The notes: generated by a model not told the origin, from the letters alone. Positions 8,606 through 17,489 are shown, numbered from the stretch's first letter. The stretch is DNA of 46,104 bases from Candidatus Poribacteria bacterium (GCA_022821065.1 JAJEEK010000105.1:1-46104), one strand, 5' to 3'. Numbers and translations are program-made.

Positions 8606-8898
8606 ATGCCCGGCATCCTCCCCCGCCTCTCCGCTCCTTCTGTAAGATCGGTCTGCCGGTCACGACTGCCATTTCACAACCCAACCAATTGCTCGGAACC
8701 CGCATCTCTACAGATGGGAAAACATCACCACAAGCGATTATCCAAACTATCCAAGGAAACAAAACGTATATTGTCACCACCGGTGACCTGCTCTCTAAAG
8801 ACACAACCGTTACCGATATCCACCCTAGACAGGTCACGCTTGAAAAATCCGGACACCAGAAAACTCTTAAACTCGGTACTGCTATATGGCTGAAATAA
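8606..8898 (+). pseudogene. GspC-like domain fragment, probably frameshifted
   Basis: An ATG at 8606 has an excellent site (GGGGAGG at 8591-8597), but its own frame gives an unconvincing 95-residue product. The frame two bases over, open from the sigma-factor stop to 8898, encodes a recognisable domain: NQLLGTRIST, AIIQTIQGNKTYIVTTGD, VTDIHPRQVTLEK, KTLKLG. This pattern matches the homology region of type II secretion protein GspC, in which a repeated-strand domain follows an inner-membrane anchor. Here no membrane anchor is present and the only start in the good frame is TTG at 8689. One indel between about 8610 and 8660 would join the good start to the good frame. It may be a short real protein from 8689 instead. 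Confidence 0.45.
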
Positions 8899-9369
8899 TT
8901 CGGTATTTATTGGGTTTCGGGAGACTTTCATGTAAAAACCCTAGCATTCTTTACAGAATTACCGAATTGTTTTTCCACATTTCTGCTGCTGCAAACGACC
9001 AAAGCACTCCCCATCCTTTACACAAAATTTATACCCAAATTCCCAACCAAAAACGATCCAAATATTGACGATCTACCGTTCACAAAAAACGCTATCACGA
9101 TCACTATTTCTTACACGAAATTCATACCAAAAACCTCGACCAATTGTGACGGCAATATTGACGCTTTTCTGTTCAGGAAAAATGCCATCGCGATCCATAT
9201 CTTACAGATTACACAAAATCCATTCGTTTGCTTGCGAATTGGAAGGTTGATTTTCGTTGACACGTTCTGAAAAACACGATATACTTATTTCGTTGTTTTG
9301 TTCTTTTGTTTTTACGTAACAGACACATTTTTTACTAAAATTTCACGCTAAAAAAGGAGATATTTTTCA
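8899..9369 (+). other. Gene-free stretch with an in-phase 93-bp tandem duplication
   Basis: The gap is mostly AT-rich. Positions 9019-9111 and 9112-9204 are an imperfect tandem repeat of exactly 93 bp (31 codons). In one plus-strand frame, open from 8899 to beyond 9250 but lacking a usable start codon, both copies translate to similar 31-residue units (YTKFIPK...NIDDLPFTKNAIT and YTKFIPK...NIDAFLFRKNAIA). A decayed repeat-protein gene would explain this. The last 20 bp hold the AAAAAGGAGA ribosome-binding site of the YceI-like gene. Confidence 0.4.
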
Positions 9370-9993
9370 ATGAAAATGGATTTAGGACGGAATTTGCGGG
9401 TTTTCAGTATCGGCAGCCTTGTGCTTTTACTACTTCTCGGTTTTGCTGGAATTACGCAACCTATGGGTGTAACACCGTATGAAGTTGACACCGCACATTC
9501 AATGATACTTTTTCGCGCAAAACATAATGGGGTTACCTACAATTACGGCAGATTCAACGAATTCACTGGCATGATCGCGATGGGTTCAATGGATGCGGGC
9601 GGTCATGCTGAGGGATACATGGTGGAATTTGAGGTCCAGGCAGCGAGCGTTGATACTGGCAACGAAAAACGCGACCAACACCTCAGAAGTTCCGACTTCT
9701 TCAGTGCCAAGCAGTTTCCTGTGATTACTTTCAAAAGCACGGAAGTCAAGACGAAGGAAGGGAAAGAAGATGTGCTGGAGGTTACAGGCGATCTTGAATT
9801 ACACGGTGTGAAAAAATCAATTACCGTGGATGTCGAAATTACGGGGCGCGCCACAGGGAGAGATGGCGCATCTCTCATCGGATTTGAGAGCATTTTTACG
9901 ATTCAGCGGAGCGAGTTTGGGATGACTTACGGAATGGAAGGTATCAGCGACGACATCCGACTTATCATCAGTATTGAAGCGAAACACAAATAG
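9370..9993 (+). CDS. YceI-like periplasmic lipid-binding protein
   Basis: The product has 207 residues and is preceded by AAAAAGGAGA. A signal peptide spans about residues 1-31 (SIGSLVLLLLLGFAGITQP). The mature part carries YceI family landmarks: YEVDTAHSMILFRAKH at the start, NEKRDQHLRSSDFFSAKQFP in the middle, VTGDLELHGVKKSI, and the final RSEFGMTYGMEGISDDI. YceI proteins form a lipocalin-like barrel in the periplasm that binds polyisoprenoid lipids; the ligand here is unknown. A hairpin follows the stop (9996-10023), then a second one before the next gene, so the two genes may be only loosely coupled. Confidence 0.95.
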   Translation: MKMDLGRNLRVFSIGSLVLLLLLGFAGITQPMGVTPYEVDTAHSMILFRAKHNGVTYNYGRFNEFTGMIAMGSMDAGGHAEGYMVEFEVQAASVDTGNEKRDQHLRSSDFFSAKQFPVITFKSTEVKTKEGKEDVLEVTGDLELHGVKKSITVDVEITGRATGRDGASLIGFESIFTIQRSEFGMTYGMEGISDDIRLIISIEAKHK

Positions 9994-10041
9994 GTGTGCG
10001 TTTTCGATGCGCTACGGACGCACTTAGTTGAAAAACTTTCG

Positions 10042-10088
10042 TTGGTGAGGTTGCCTCGGGGAACACCGAAGCAAAAACACCTCGCCAA
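10042..10088 (+). promoter_or_regulatory. Hairpin in the leader of the membrane-protein gene
   Basis: TTGGTGAGGT (10042-10051) can pair with ACCTCGCCAA (10079-10088), with one G-U pair. The right arm ends just before the likely ribosome-binding GGGGAT of the next gene. An upstream hairpin GTGCGT/ACGCAC (9996-10023) sits right after the YceI stop. They could be attenuator or processing structures; no T-run is present. Confidence 0.3.
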
Positions 10089-10102
10089 TGGGGATAGCGG
10101 CG

Positions 10103-10996
10103 ATGCCAATATTCAAACAACTTGTCTTGGGTTTACTTCTACCAGCCATCGTTGGTGGCGGGATTTTTGTTCTCGTTTCTAAAAGTGCGCGCGATCAATC
10201 CGAGGCAGCGAAGGGTTTGTCTTTCGGAGGGCTTATCGGTATCGCATTGGGTATCGGTTACATCGTCGGATACATCGGTTTAGAAGGGATTCCGCCGTTT
10301 CCGCCCCGAGAAGGTGTGCATTGGCTCTGCTATCTCGCGCTTATTGGAGTTATCTTAGGTGTCTTTTGGCATCTCGCGCTATGGGGTCGCTTGATTGCAC
10401 AGGTAGTCGTATCCATCGTTATATCGCGCCTGCTTTTGAGTTCAATGTTTAAGTATAGTTGGGGACAGGTTGAAGGCATCATCTGGTGGGTATGCCTCAC
10501 CGTTGTGATCTTCATCTTTTGGAACACAGTCCAACAAAGTTTTACGGCGTTGCCATCGGGTGGTTGGAGTCCGTTTGTCTATTTTGGACTCTCTGGGGGA
10601 ACAGCGTTAATTCTTGCCGCCTCTGGGAGTCTACGCTTAGCACAGCACGCTGGTATCCTGACAGCACTTTTTGCAGCGATCTGGATTATTACGCTCTTTC
10701 TGCAATCTGACGACGAAGTACCCGTGTTTCCGATCGGTGCATCCGCTGTTATAGCACTTGCGTTGGCAGGTATCTGGATGAATGGGTATTTTTATGAAGA
10801 GGTTCCGGTAGCGAGTGCTGTTCTGCTATTGCTATCATTATTCTTAACACCCGTTGGACGAATAGGAGCAATTCAGAGGTTGGGTGGTAGGCGTTCTGCC
10901 TTTGCTCAGGTAGCAGTTATTGCGTTCCCAGTTGTCGTCGCAATAGGTATTGCTATTGCTTTTTCTGGACTCTTCGGCGAAAACAGTGGCTATTAG
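10103..10996 (+). CDS. Polytopic membrane protein of unknown function
   Basis: The product has about 297 residues and is almost entirely hydrophobic, with roughly nine predicted membrane helices (for example LVLGLLLPAIVGGGIFVLV, VVIFIFWNTV, ASAVIALALAGIWMNG, VAVIAFPVVVAIGIAIAF). The start at 10103 is preferred because GGGGAT lies 7 nt upstream; the in-frame ATG at 10088 has no site and falls in a hairpin arm. No catalytic or transport motif was recognised. It stands between the YceI-like gene and the large YCF48 lipoprotein gene, both envelope proteins. Confidence 0.8.
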   Translation: MPIFKQLVLGLLLPAIVGGGIFVLVSKSARDQSEAAKGLSFGGLIGIALGIGYIVGYIGLEGIPPFPPREGVHWLCYLALIGVILGVFWHLALWGRLIAQVVVSIVISRLLLSSMFKYSWGQVEGIIWWVCLTVVIFIFWNTVQQSFTALPSGGWSPFVYFGLSGGTALILAASGSLRLAQHAGILTALFAAIWIITLFLQSDDEVPVFPIGASAVIALALAGIWMNGYFYEEVPVASAVLLLLSLFLTPVGRIGAIQRLGGRRSAFAQVAVIAFPVVVAIGIAIAFSGLFGENSGY

Positions 10997-11054
10997 ATGC
11001 GAACAAATCGTCAGGCGCACCTGTCCAAGTGTTTGGAGTTTTCTTATTAAATTT

Positions 11055-11105
11055 TGCCCGATTTCGTGCAATTAGGTGGTATTGTATGCCCGATTTTGTG
11101 CGATT
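11055..11105. repeat. Pair of 19-bp direct repeats upstream of the YCF48 lipoprotein
   Basis: TGCCCGATTTCGTGCAATT (11055-11073) and TGCCCGATTTTGTGCGATT (11087-11105) match at 17 of 19 positions. Their starts are 32 bp apart, about three helical turns. The pair lies 170 bp before the start of the YCF48 gene. Same-face spacing suggests a two-site operator, but no regulator is identified. Confidence 0.4.
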
Positions 11106-11274
11106 TTCGCCATACATTTTGCCAACAAGAGCGTTAATAGCATGGCACGGGATTTGCTACATCAGGTATGAATTTCAACCTAAACAGAACATCTCGCGGA
11201 GAAGGGTTCATTTCGGCTACGACTAAAGACTCAACGCCTTCTCGACTTTCAAAAGACAACAATCGGAGGTAAAG

Positions 11275-14200
11275 ATGAACTTAGCGCGAAATCTGAATTT
11301 TGGCGTATTTTTTAGACCGACACTCGCTTTTAGAAGCCTTGTCATAGTGTTTTTGCTCGGTGTCCTGTTCCTGTTTAACGGCTGTGTGAAGATGGAAGCG
11401 ACCCGAAAAGCGGATTGGGAGACACATTTCACGGATCTCCACTTTGTTAACCATAGACAGGGATGGATCGTCGGCGAGGGGGGTCTGATAGTCCATACGG
11501 CAGATGGTGGAAAGACGTGGAAGCAGCAGGAAGTCGATACAACAAGCCCAGGATTTCGTATGCCTGATGCCTCGTTGGATTTCAAAGCGGTTTATTTTCC
11601 CAACGCAGACTACGGTTGGGCAGTCGGCGATGAAGGGTTAATAGCAACAACTGACGATGGTGGCAGACACTGGACACTGCAAAAGAGCGGTACCTCCGCG
11701 ATGCTCCTTGATGTCTTTTTTGCGAATTCAAAAGAGGGTTGGATTGTTGGGGAAGACTCGGATGTTCTCTATACTAAAAACGGTGGTAAAGAGTGGAAAC
11801 GTTTCGAGTATGTTAGCGAATTTATGCTTAACGGGGTCTGGTTCGTTAATGATTCAAAAGGTTGGGTTGTCGGGACACACGATAGAATTTTTCATACGCA
11901 GAACGGTGGCGAATCGTGGCGAGAACAGAGTAACCGCTTTGAAGGTGAACGCGACCGCATGATCAATGACAATAAGCAGGTTTTTTTCGTCAGTGACAAC
12001 GAAGGCTGGATCGTTGGCAGCGATGGTTCTATTTTCCATACAGCAAACAGCGGTATCAATTGGACGCGTCAAGACAGTCGTATTCCGATGATTAATGGAC
12101 ACGTCCGAGATACGATCAATAGTATCCACTTCACAGATGAAAATTACGGGATCGCCGTGGCGGATGTCGGTTTCATTACACGGACGCAAGACGGTGGCGA
12201 CAATTGGCAATTGATGGAGAGCGGTACCGAAAACAATTTGACAGGTATCCAGTTTACGACACCAACGGAAGCGTGGGCAGTTGGATGGTTTGGTACGATT
12301 CTGCACACGACGGATGCGGGTGCCACATGGGAGATGACGAGCGGTACGACAGCGAACGATTTGCAGAACGTCCAATTTACGGATGCCAACCGCGCGATTG
12401 CAGTCGGCAGGCGCGGCACGATGGCGATGAGCAACGATGGCGGGCAGACCTGGACTGAACTCGAAACGGATATCTGGGACGGTATTTGGAACATCTATTT
12501 TGCGACAGATAAACACGGTTGGGCAGTCGGCGATCGCGGGCTGATTGTTCATACGAGCGATGGCGGCGCGAATTGGGAGCGTCAGCGTGGACCCTCCTCC
12601 TTCACGCTCCGTGCTGTCCACTTTGTGAGTCCTGAGGTCGGTTGGATCGTCGGGGACCTCGGTAGTATCATACATACGATTGATGGTGGAAAAACATGGT
12701 TGCCGCAAACCGCGACAGGTGATTTTCTGTCTCTGATGCTAAAGGGTGTATTCTTTCTCGACGAAAAGAGAGGTTGGGCGATCGGATGGCCCGGTGTCTG
12801 CCTCGCTACGGAAGACGGCGGTCTGACATGGAACCAACAGGACACCGGGACCTTTAATGAACTCTACGGTGTCTATTTTGCAGATGAAAACACAGGATGG
12901 ATTGTTGGGCAGTTTGGCGAGATTCTACACACAAAAAACGGCGGCCAGAGATGGAATTTCCAACGCAGTGGCACACAAGAAAATCTGAATAAACTCTATT
13001 TTGCGGATGCCCAGCACGGTTTAATCGTCGGTGATAACGGCGTGATGCTGACGACTATCAATGGCGGAAAAAAGTGGGAGATGCAGGAGAGCGGTACCGA
13101 AAACGACCTTTACGGTCTCGCGCTCTCGCCTGATGGCGTTGTCGCCGTCGGTAAGGGTGGCATAGCGATGCGATACTCGATTGAAGAGGCGCAGTTGCCT
13201 GCTAAACTACCGCCGGTTGCTGAGGAGCCGGAAGTTGTCGAGGAAGTTGAAGTCGAGACTGAACCTGTTGTCTATCATTGGGACATTATCCGTCAGGCGG
13301 CATGGCGCACCAATTTCTCGGATACGCATTTCGTAGACACAGAGAACGGCTGGGCAGTCGGGTCAGACGGTGCCATAGCGCATACGTCAGATGGCGGTCA
13401 AACGTGGCTCCCGCAACATAGCGGTGTGAGCGAAAATCTGCGTGAAGTGGAATTCATTGACGCGAAACACGGTAGAGTGCTCGGTTCCGGGGTCTTACTC
13501 CAAACCGAAGACGGTGGCGAAACATGGAAACCGATCCTTCAATCGACGAAGCAGAACCTACCGCGCGTTAGCACAATGCATTTCCTAAACGCTAACGAAG
13601 GGTGGCTCGGTGCCGCAATTGGTCAAATCTTGCACACGATGGATGGCGGAAAGACGTGGAAAATCCAAAAAACCGGTACAACCATGGCAGGCATCACCGA
13701 CATACATTTCATCAACAGTCAGATAGGTTGGGCAGTAACACCGCAACGTCGAGATGGTGGGTTCATTCTGCATACTGTTGACGGTGGTAATTATTGGAAA
13801 ATTCAGGCAAAAACGAATCAACCGGGTGTCGCTGTCCACTTTGCCGATGAGAACAACGGTTGGGTGGTTCTCGGCAACGGGAATTCCCTGTTAACTGCGG
13901 ATGGCGGCGAAACGTGGCGGTTGCAAACCACATCACAAGGCGCGCGCGGCTTGCAGCGTGTTACTTTCCGTTCCGATACGTACGCTTGGGGACTCGGTGG
14001 TGGCGGTGCCTACATTACCGAAGATCGAGGCGTGACATGGAAATCTGTTCCTGTTCGTACAGGGGACAACACAGAAGACAACTTGTTCGCCATGTTCGGC
14101 ATGGAACAGGCAGATCCTGAGTTCTCAGAAGAACCTGAAGCGGAAATGGAAGAAGAAACAGAAGATATTGAAGAAGAGGTTACAGAGGGTCCGACATTAA

Positions 14201-15396
14201 CATACGATGAAACACCGGAAGAAATTCAAAATCGGTTTCGATCGCAGAGACAACGTCCAGGGCGTCTCGTCCCTGAGGGCGAACTCCCGCCGAATACAGA
14301 AAGTGCGAACCGTCCGCCGCCAAGGCAGCAACAACCGCCGCCGCCTCCCGAACCCAGAAGACGTAGACGCGGCGGCGATCGTCGAATAGCGAGTGTGTAC
14401 TTCCTTGATGCAGACCACGCGTGGGCAGTCGGTAGTGCTGGTAGTATCTATCGCTCCGCAGACGGTGGTGAGACATGGGAACGTCAACTCGGCGAACAGC
14501 AGCCTAACAATTTCCGAGAGGTGCTCTTCTACGACGACAAGAACGGTTGGATAGCCGGTGACGGTGGCGTGCTATGGGAGACCCAAGATGGTGGACAGAC
14601 ATGGGAGACGATTCCGAGTCGGACGCGTCAACGTCTCATCGGTGTCCATTTCGCAAGCTTAGAACCGAAATGGGGTTGGGCGATGCAACGTGACGGCACC
14701 GTGCTGTATACGACAGATGGCGACACGTGGACAGCGGGTGACACGCCTGAACGTCCGCCGTTTATGGAAGGCGATTCGCCGGGCAATTTCTCACTGAATG
14801 ATGTCACTTTTGGTAAATTCTCTGAAGGTTGGGCAGTCGGTCAATTTGGGGATATTATCCATAACAAAGACGGTGGTCCCACATGGACACCTCAGCGAAC
14901 AACTGCGAACGACAGACTCCTGAGCGTGGATATGAAATTCGCGCCGCTCGGTTGGTCGGTCGGACAAGGTGGGGTTACCCAGCGGACTATCAACGGTGGC
15001 GAATATTGGAAGATGCATGAAACTGGAGTTACCTATGATCTCAACGCTGTTTCATTCATCACAAAACGGAAGGGGTGGGCAGCGGGTGAGTCTGGTATTG
15101 TGCTAAGGACAACCGACGGTGGCTTCACGTGGAAACCGAAATTAACTGGCATTCCGCAAGATCTCCACGGTGTTGTAGCACTCTCCGAACAGGAGGTCTA
15201 TGCGGTCGGCAACGAAGGGACGATTGTCCGTTCAACCGATGGCGGTGAGACGTGGGAACAGGAGCATACCGATATCGACAACAACCTATATGTTATCACG
15301 CGTTCTAAAGACGGTAAAGCACTGTGGGTTGTTGGGCAGTGGGGTGTTGTCCTGCGTCGGCAGTTAGAGACGAAAGAGCAAATGTCGATGCGGTAG
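11275..15396 (+). CDS. Giant YCF48/Asp-box beta-propeller lipoprotein
   Basis: The product has 1373 residues; the ATG follows CGGAGG. An N-terminal hydrophobic stretch ends in LFLFNGC, a plausible lipobox with Cys37 as the lipidated residue. The rest is a tandem array of 26 units of about 40-45 residues with the pattern GWAVG-x-xG-x-I-x-HT-x-DGG-x-TW-x-x-Q. Thirteen units (plus a closing strand) lie before an acidic linker (EEPEVVEEVEVETEP, about residues 650-665). Six follow before a second acidic and Pro/Arg-rich linker (about 945-1035, RPPPRQQQPPPPPEPRRRRR), and seven come last. These counts suit three or four seven-bladed propellers. YCF48/HCF136 assists photosystem II assembly in phototrophs; in this setting the role is unknown, perhaps surface binding. 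Confidence 0.92.
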   Translation: MNLARNLNFGVFFRPTLAFRSLVIVFLLGVLFLFNGCVKMEATRKADWETHFTDLHFVNHRQGWIVGEGGLIVHTADGGKTWKQQEVDTTSPGFRMPDASLDFKAVYFPNADYGWAVGDEGLIATTDDGGRHWTLQKSGTSAMLLDVFFANSKEGWIVGEDSDVLYTKNGGKEWKRFEYVSEFMLNGVWFVNDSKGWVVGTHDRIFHTQNGGESWREQSNRFEGERDRMINDNKQVFFVSDNEGWIVGSDGSIFHTANSGINWTRQDSRIPMINGHVRDTINSIHFTDENYGIAVADVGFITRTQDGGDNWQLMESGTENNLTGIQFTTPTEAWAVGWFGTILHTTDAGATWEMTSGTTANDLQNVQFTDANRAIAVGRRGTMAMSNDGGQTWTELETDIWDGIWNIYFATDKHGWAVGDRGLIVHTSDGGANWERQRGPSSFTLRAVHFVSPEVGWIVGDLGSIIHTIDGGKTWLPQTATGDFLSLMLKGVFFLDEKRGWAIGWPGVCLATEDGGLTWNQQDTGTFNELYGVYFADENTGWIVGQFGEILHTKNGGQRWNFQRSGTQENLNKLYFADAQHGLIVGDNGVMLTTINGGKKWEMQESGTENDLYGLALSPDGVVAVGKGGIAMRYSIEEAQLPAKLPPVAEEPEVVEEVEVETEPVVYHWDIIRQAAWRTNFSDTHFVDTENGWAVGSDGAIAHTSDGGQTWLPQHSGVSENLREVEFIDAKHGRVLGSGVLLQTEDGGETWKPILQSTKQNLPRVSTMHFLNANEGWLGAAIGQILHTMDGGKTWKIQKTGTTMAGITDIHFINSQIGWAVTPQRRDGGFILHTVDGGNYWKIQAKTNQPGVAVHFADENNGWVVLGNGNSLLTADGGETWRLQTTSQGARGLQRVTFRSDTYAWGLGGGGAYITEDRGVTWKSVPVRTGDNTEDNLFAMFGMEQADPEFSEEPEAEMEEETEDIEEEVTEGPTLTYDETPEEIQNRFRSQRQRPGRLVPEGELPPNTESANRPPPRQQQPPPPPEPRRRRRGGDRRIASVYFLDADHAWAVGSAGSIYRSADGGETWERQLGEQQPNNFREVLFYDDKNGWIAGDGGVLWETQDGGQTWETIPSRTRQRLIGVHFASLEPKWGWAMQRDGTVLYTTDGDTWTAGDTPERPPFMEGDSPGNFSLNDVTFGKFSEGWAVGQFGDIIHNKDGGPTWTPQRTTANDRLLSVDMKFAPLGWSVGQGGVTQRTINGGEYWKMHETGVTYDLNAVSFITKRKGWAAGESGIVLRTTDGGFTWKPKLTGIPQDLHGVVALSEQEVYAVGNEGTIVRSTDGGETWEQEHTDIDNNLYVITRSKDGKALWVVGQWGVVLRRQLETKEQMSMR

Positions 15397-15467
15397 ATTG
15401 CGCGTATAGGCGGGTCGTTCTACCTATTTATGTTTGCTATATATCCTGTGCAAGCGAATCAAAAAAC

Positions 15468-15496
15468 TTGACGTAGTCAATAAGATATGCTATGCT
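15468..15496 (+). promoter_or_regulatory. Extended -10 sigma-70 type promoter of the methyltransferase gene
   Basis: TTGACG (15468-15473) and TATGCT (15491-15496) are separated by exactly 17 bp, and TGC stands directly before the -10 box, giving an extended -10. The expected transcription start (about 15502-15505) falls at or 1-4 nt before the ATG at 15506, so the message would be leaderless or nearly so. There is no ribosome-binding site before that ATG, which agrees. Confidence 0.65.
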
Positions 15497-15505
15497 TTAC
15501 GCACA

Positions 15506-16429
15506 ATGAACGATTTTAATTTTATTGACCTCTTTGCTGGTATAGACGGGATTCGCATTCCGTTTGAGAAGTTAGGTGGAAAGTGCGTGTTTAGTTCTGA
15601 ATGGGATAAATATGCCCAACAGACCTACGCGCATAATTTTGGTGAGACACCTGCCGGGGACATCACCGAAATTAAGGAAACCGACATCCCGAAGCACGAT
15701 ATTTTATTAGCTGGGTTTCCGTGTCAACCGTTTAGTATTATCGGGGATAAACAGGGATTTGAAGACACGCGCGGCACACTGTTTTTTGACATCGTTCGGA
15801 TTTTGAAGCAGAAGCAGCCGAATGCGTTTCTCCTTGAAAATGTCAAGCAGCTGCTTACCCATAACAAGGGGCAAACCTTCGGTGTTATACAAGAACAATT
15901 GTCACGATTGGGCTATACCACCTATCACGAGGTGTTGAATGCCCTTGACTTCGGATTACCGCAGAAACGGGAACGGATTTTCATTGTTGGGTTTCGCGAA
16001 CCGATAGCATTTGATTTCCCGAAGCCTATTGGTGCGTACAAACCGCTCTCAGAGGTATTAGAACCTGACGAAGCAGTTGAACCGAGTCTATTTGCATCGG
16101 AACGCATCCAAAAGTCCCGACGTGAAAAGTGCAAAGGCACACCGTTTTTTCCATCTATTTGGCATGAAAACAAGGGCGGCAATATTTCAGTTTTACCGTT
16201 CTCGTGTGCGTTAAGAGCTGGTGCTTCCTATAATTATCTCTTGGTGAACGGTGTTCGGCGACTTTCTGGTAGGGAAATGCTTCGTCTACAAGGGTTTCCT
16301 GAAAATTTCGAGATTATAGGCAACATGATGCAGATTAGAAAACAGACCGGAAATAGTGTCGCTGTGCCTGTTGTTCACGCTATCGGAAAAAAAAATGCTG
16401 GAGGCATTAAAAGACAAGCGAAAAAGTAG
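15506..16429 (+). CDS. DNA (cytosine-5) methyltransferase
   Basis: The product has 307 residues from the ATG at 15506, which begins the family's usual first strand (NFIDLFAGIDG); upstream codons are excluded because they overlap the promoter. Motifs in order are I (FIDLFAGIDG), IV with catalytic Cys73 (GFPCQPFSIIG), VI (FLLENV), VIII (LPQKRERIF), a short target-recognition region, IX (RRLSGREMLRLQGFP) and X (QTGNSVAVPVVHAI). It transfers a methyl group from SAM to C5 of cytosine in a specific site. No restriction endonuclease gene lies next to it, so it looks like an orphan. Nine A residues at 16387-16395 precede the stop; one base fewer would give IGKKMLEALKDKRK, closer to family ends, and run to 16505. 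Confidence 0.95.
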   Translation: MNDFNFIDLFAGIDGIRIPFEKLGGKCVFSSEWDKYAQQTYAHNFGETPAGDITEIKETDIPKHDILLAGFPCQPFSIIGDKQGFEDTRGTLFFDIVRILKQKQPNAFLLENVKQLLTHNKGQTFGVIQEQLSRLGYTTYHEVLNALDFGLPQKRERIFIVGFREPIAFDFPKPIGAYKPLSEVLEPDEAVEPSLFASERIQKSRREKCKGTPFFPSIWHENKGGNISVLPFSCALRAGASYNYLLVNGVRRLSGREMLRLQGFPENFEIIGNMMQIRKQTGNSVAVPVVHAIGKKNAGGIKRQAKK

Positions 16430-16514
16430 CCTGAAACGTAGTGGAAGGCGGATCTACGGAGAGGATCGTCGTTTATTCGACTCACCTGATCGAACCGCAA
16501 GGTAAATTAAAAAA

Positions 16515-17489
16515 ATGAAATCGAAATCCAGCAAAGCATTCCTTATTTCAGTTCTATTACACCTCGGTATTGGGGTGCTTGGTGTCTTCTATTGGTTTGG
16601 CACGGCACCGATGCGTGAGGATTCAAGCATCAATGCGCTGTTTGTCAGAGAAGAGAAGCCGAAAGTTAGACGTATAACGCCGCCAAAGCGGGCACAACTT
16701 GTCCAGAAAAGGACACGCGCTACGAACCAGCAACGCCTCAAAATCCTCACAAGCAACGCGCCTGTCAGCAGTCGTGGTGTCGTCTCGGCATCGGATCCGG
16801 CACCATTTCAACAGTTTGAGACCGAAACTCTCGGTGAACCTATCGGACCGACGGCGACAGCGGTCGAATTTGACAACGTACCGCGCGTCCAAAAGGTCAT
16901 TGAGCGTCCGTTTGTGAAAGAGGAGAAGGTTGAAACCCGCTATAAGAGTCGATTAGTGAAATTTATCGAAGCGCAAGAGGGACCCCAGCGGATTGTCTAT
17001 TGCGTGGACTTGTCGACCAGTATGCAGAATCTTCCGCCTCACAAACTGAAGAAGGTTATAGATCTCATGCGGGACTCGCTGACCTTCCTTGAACTGCACG
17101 ATAGTTTCAATATCGTGGCATTCAGTACGGAACTCGCCGTTTATCAGGAAAACTTTGTTCCTGTGACGGATCAGACAGTCGCGGCATCGTCAAACTATCT
17201 CGCCGACATCCAATCCCACATCCATACAAAAGGGACGGATCACGATATGCTAACGGCATTAACAGAAATCGCTAAAACGGGTCCGACGCTTGTCGTCCTC
17301 TTCAGCGATGGCATTCCTACGACGATTGAAGGCCCGGATCTGACGCTTGTCGGTCAATACGCCACAGGTAATGGACGCATTTTCGCTATGGGTACTGGTA
17401 TGTCACCGAATTTCCCCGGTGCGGTGATGTTGAAGCGTCTCGCCACAGTCAGTCAGGGAGATTTATGGCTGGTTGACAGAGGCAGATAA
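16515..17489 (+). CDS. Membrane-anchored von Willebrand factor A domain protein
   Basis: The product has 324 residues. Residues about 8-29 form one membrane anchor (FLISVLLHLGIGVLGVFYWF), followed by a basic, low-complexity spacer that recalls TonB-like proteins. The VWA domain starts near residue 155 (RIVYCVDLSTSMQ). Metal-site residues are visible: DLSTS, the Thr of KGTDHD and the Asp of LFSDGIP. VWA domains bind protein partners through a metal ion. It lies 85 bp after the methyltransferase and 14 bp before the SNF2 helicase, so the last two at least are one transcription unit. Its partner is unknown. Confidence 0.87.
   Translation: MKSKSSKAFLISVLLHLGIGVLGVFYWFGTAPMREDSSINALFVREEKPKVRRITPPKRAQLVQKRTRATNQQRLKILTSNAPVSSRGVVSASDPAPFQQFETETLGEPIGPTATAVEFDNVPRVQKVIERPFVKEEKVETRYKSRLVKFIEAQEGPQRIVYCVDLSTSMQNLPPHKLKKVIDLMRDSLTFLELHDSFNIVAFSTELAVYQENFVPVTDQTVAASSNYLADIQSHIHTKGTDHDMLTALTEIAKTGPTLVVLFSDGIPTTIEGPDLTLVGQYATGNGRIFAMGTGMSPNFPGAVMLKRLATVSQGDLWLVDRGR

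Noticed and set aside
11854..12708. 284-residue antisense frame inside the propeller gene
   Set aside because: It mirrors the repeated codon pattern of the Asp-box units on the other strand; such long shadows are expected from repetitive coding DNA and its sequence shows no independent domain.
11400..15350. Regularly spaced DNA repeats, considered as a CRISPR or satellite array
   Set aside because: The repeats follow codons, vary at third positions and encode the propeller units.
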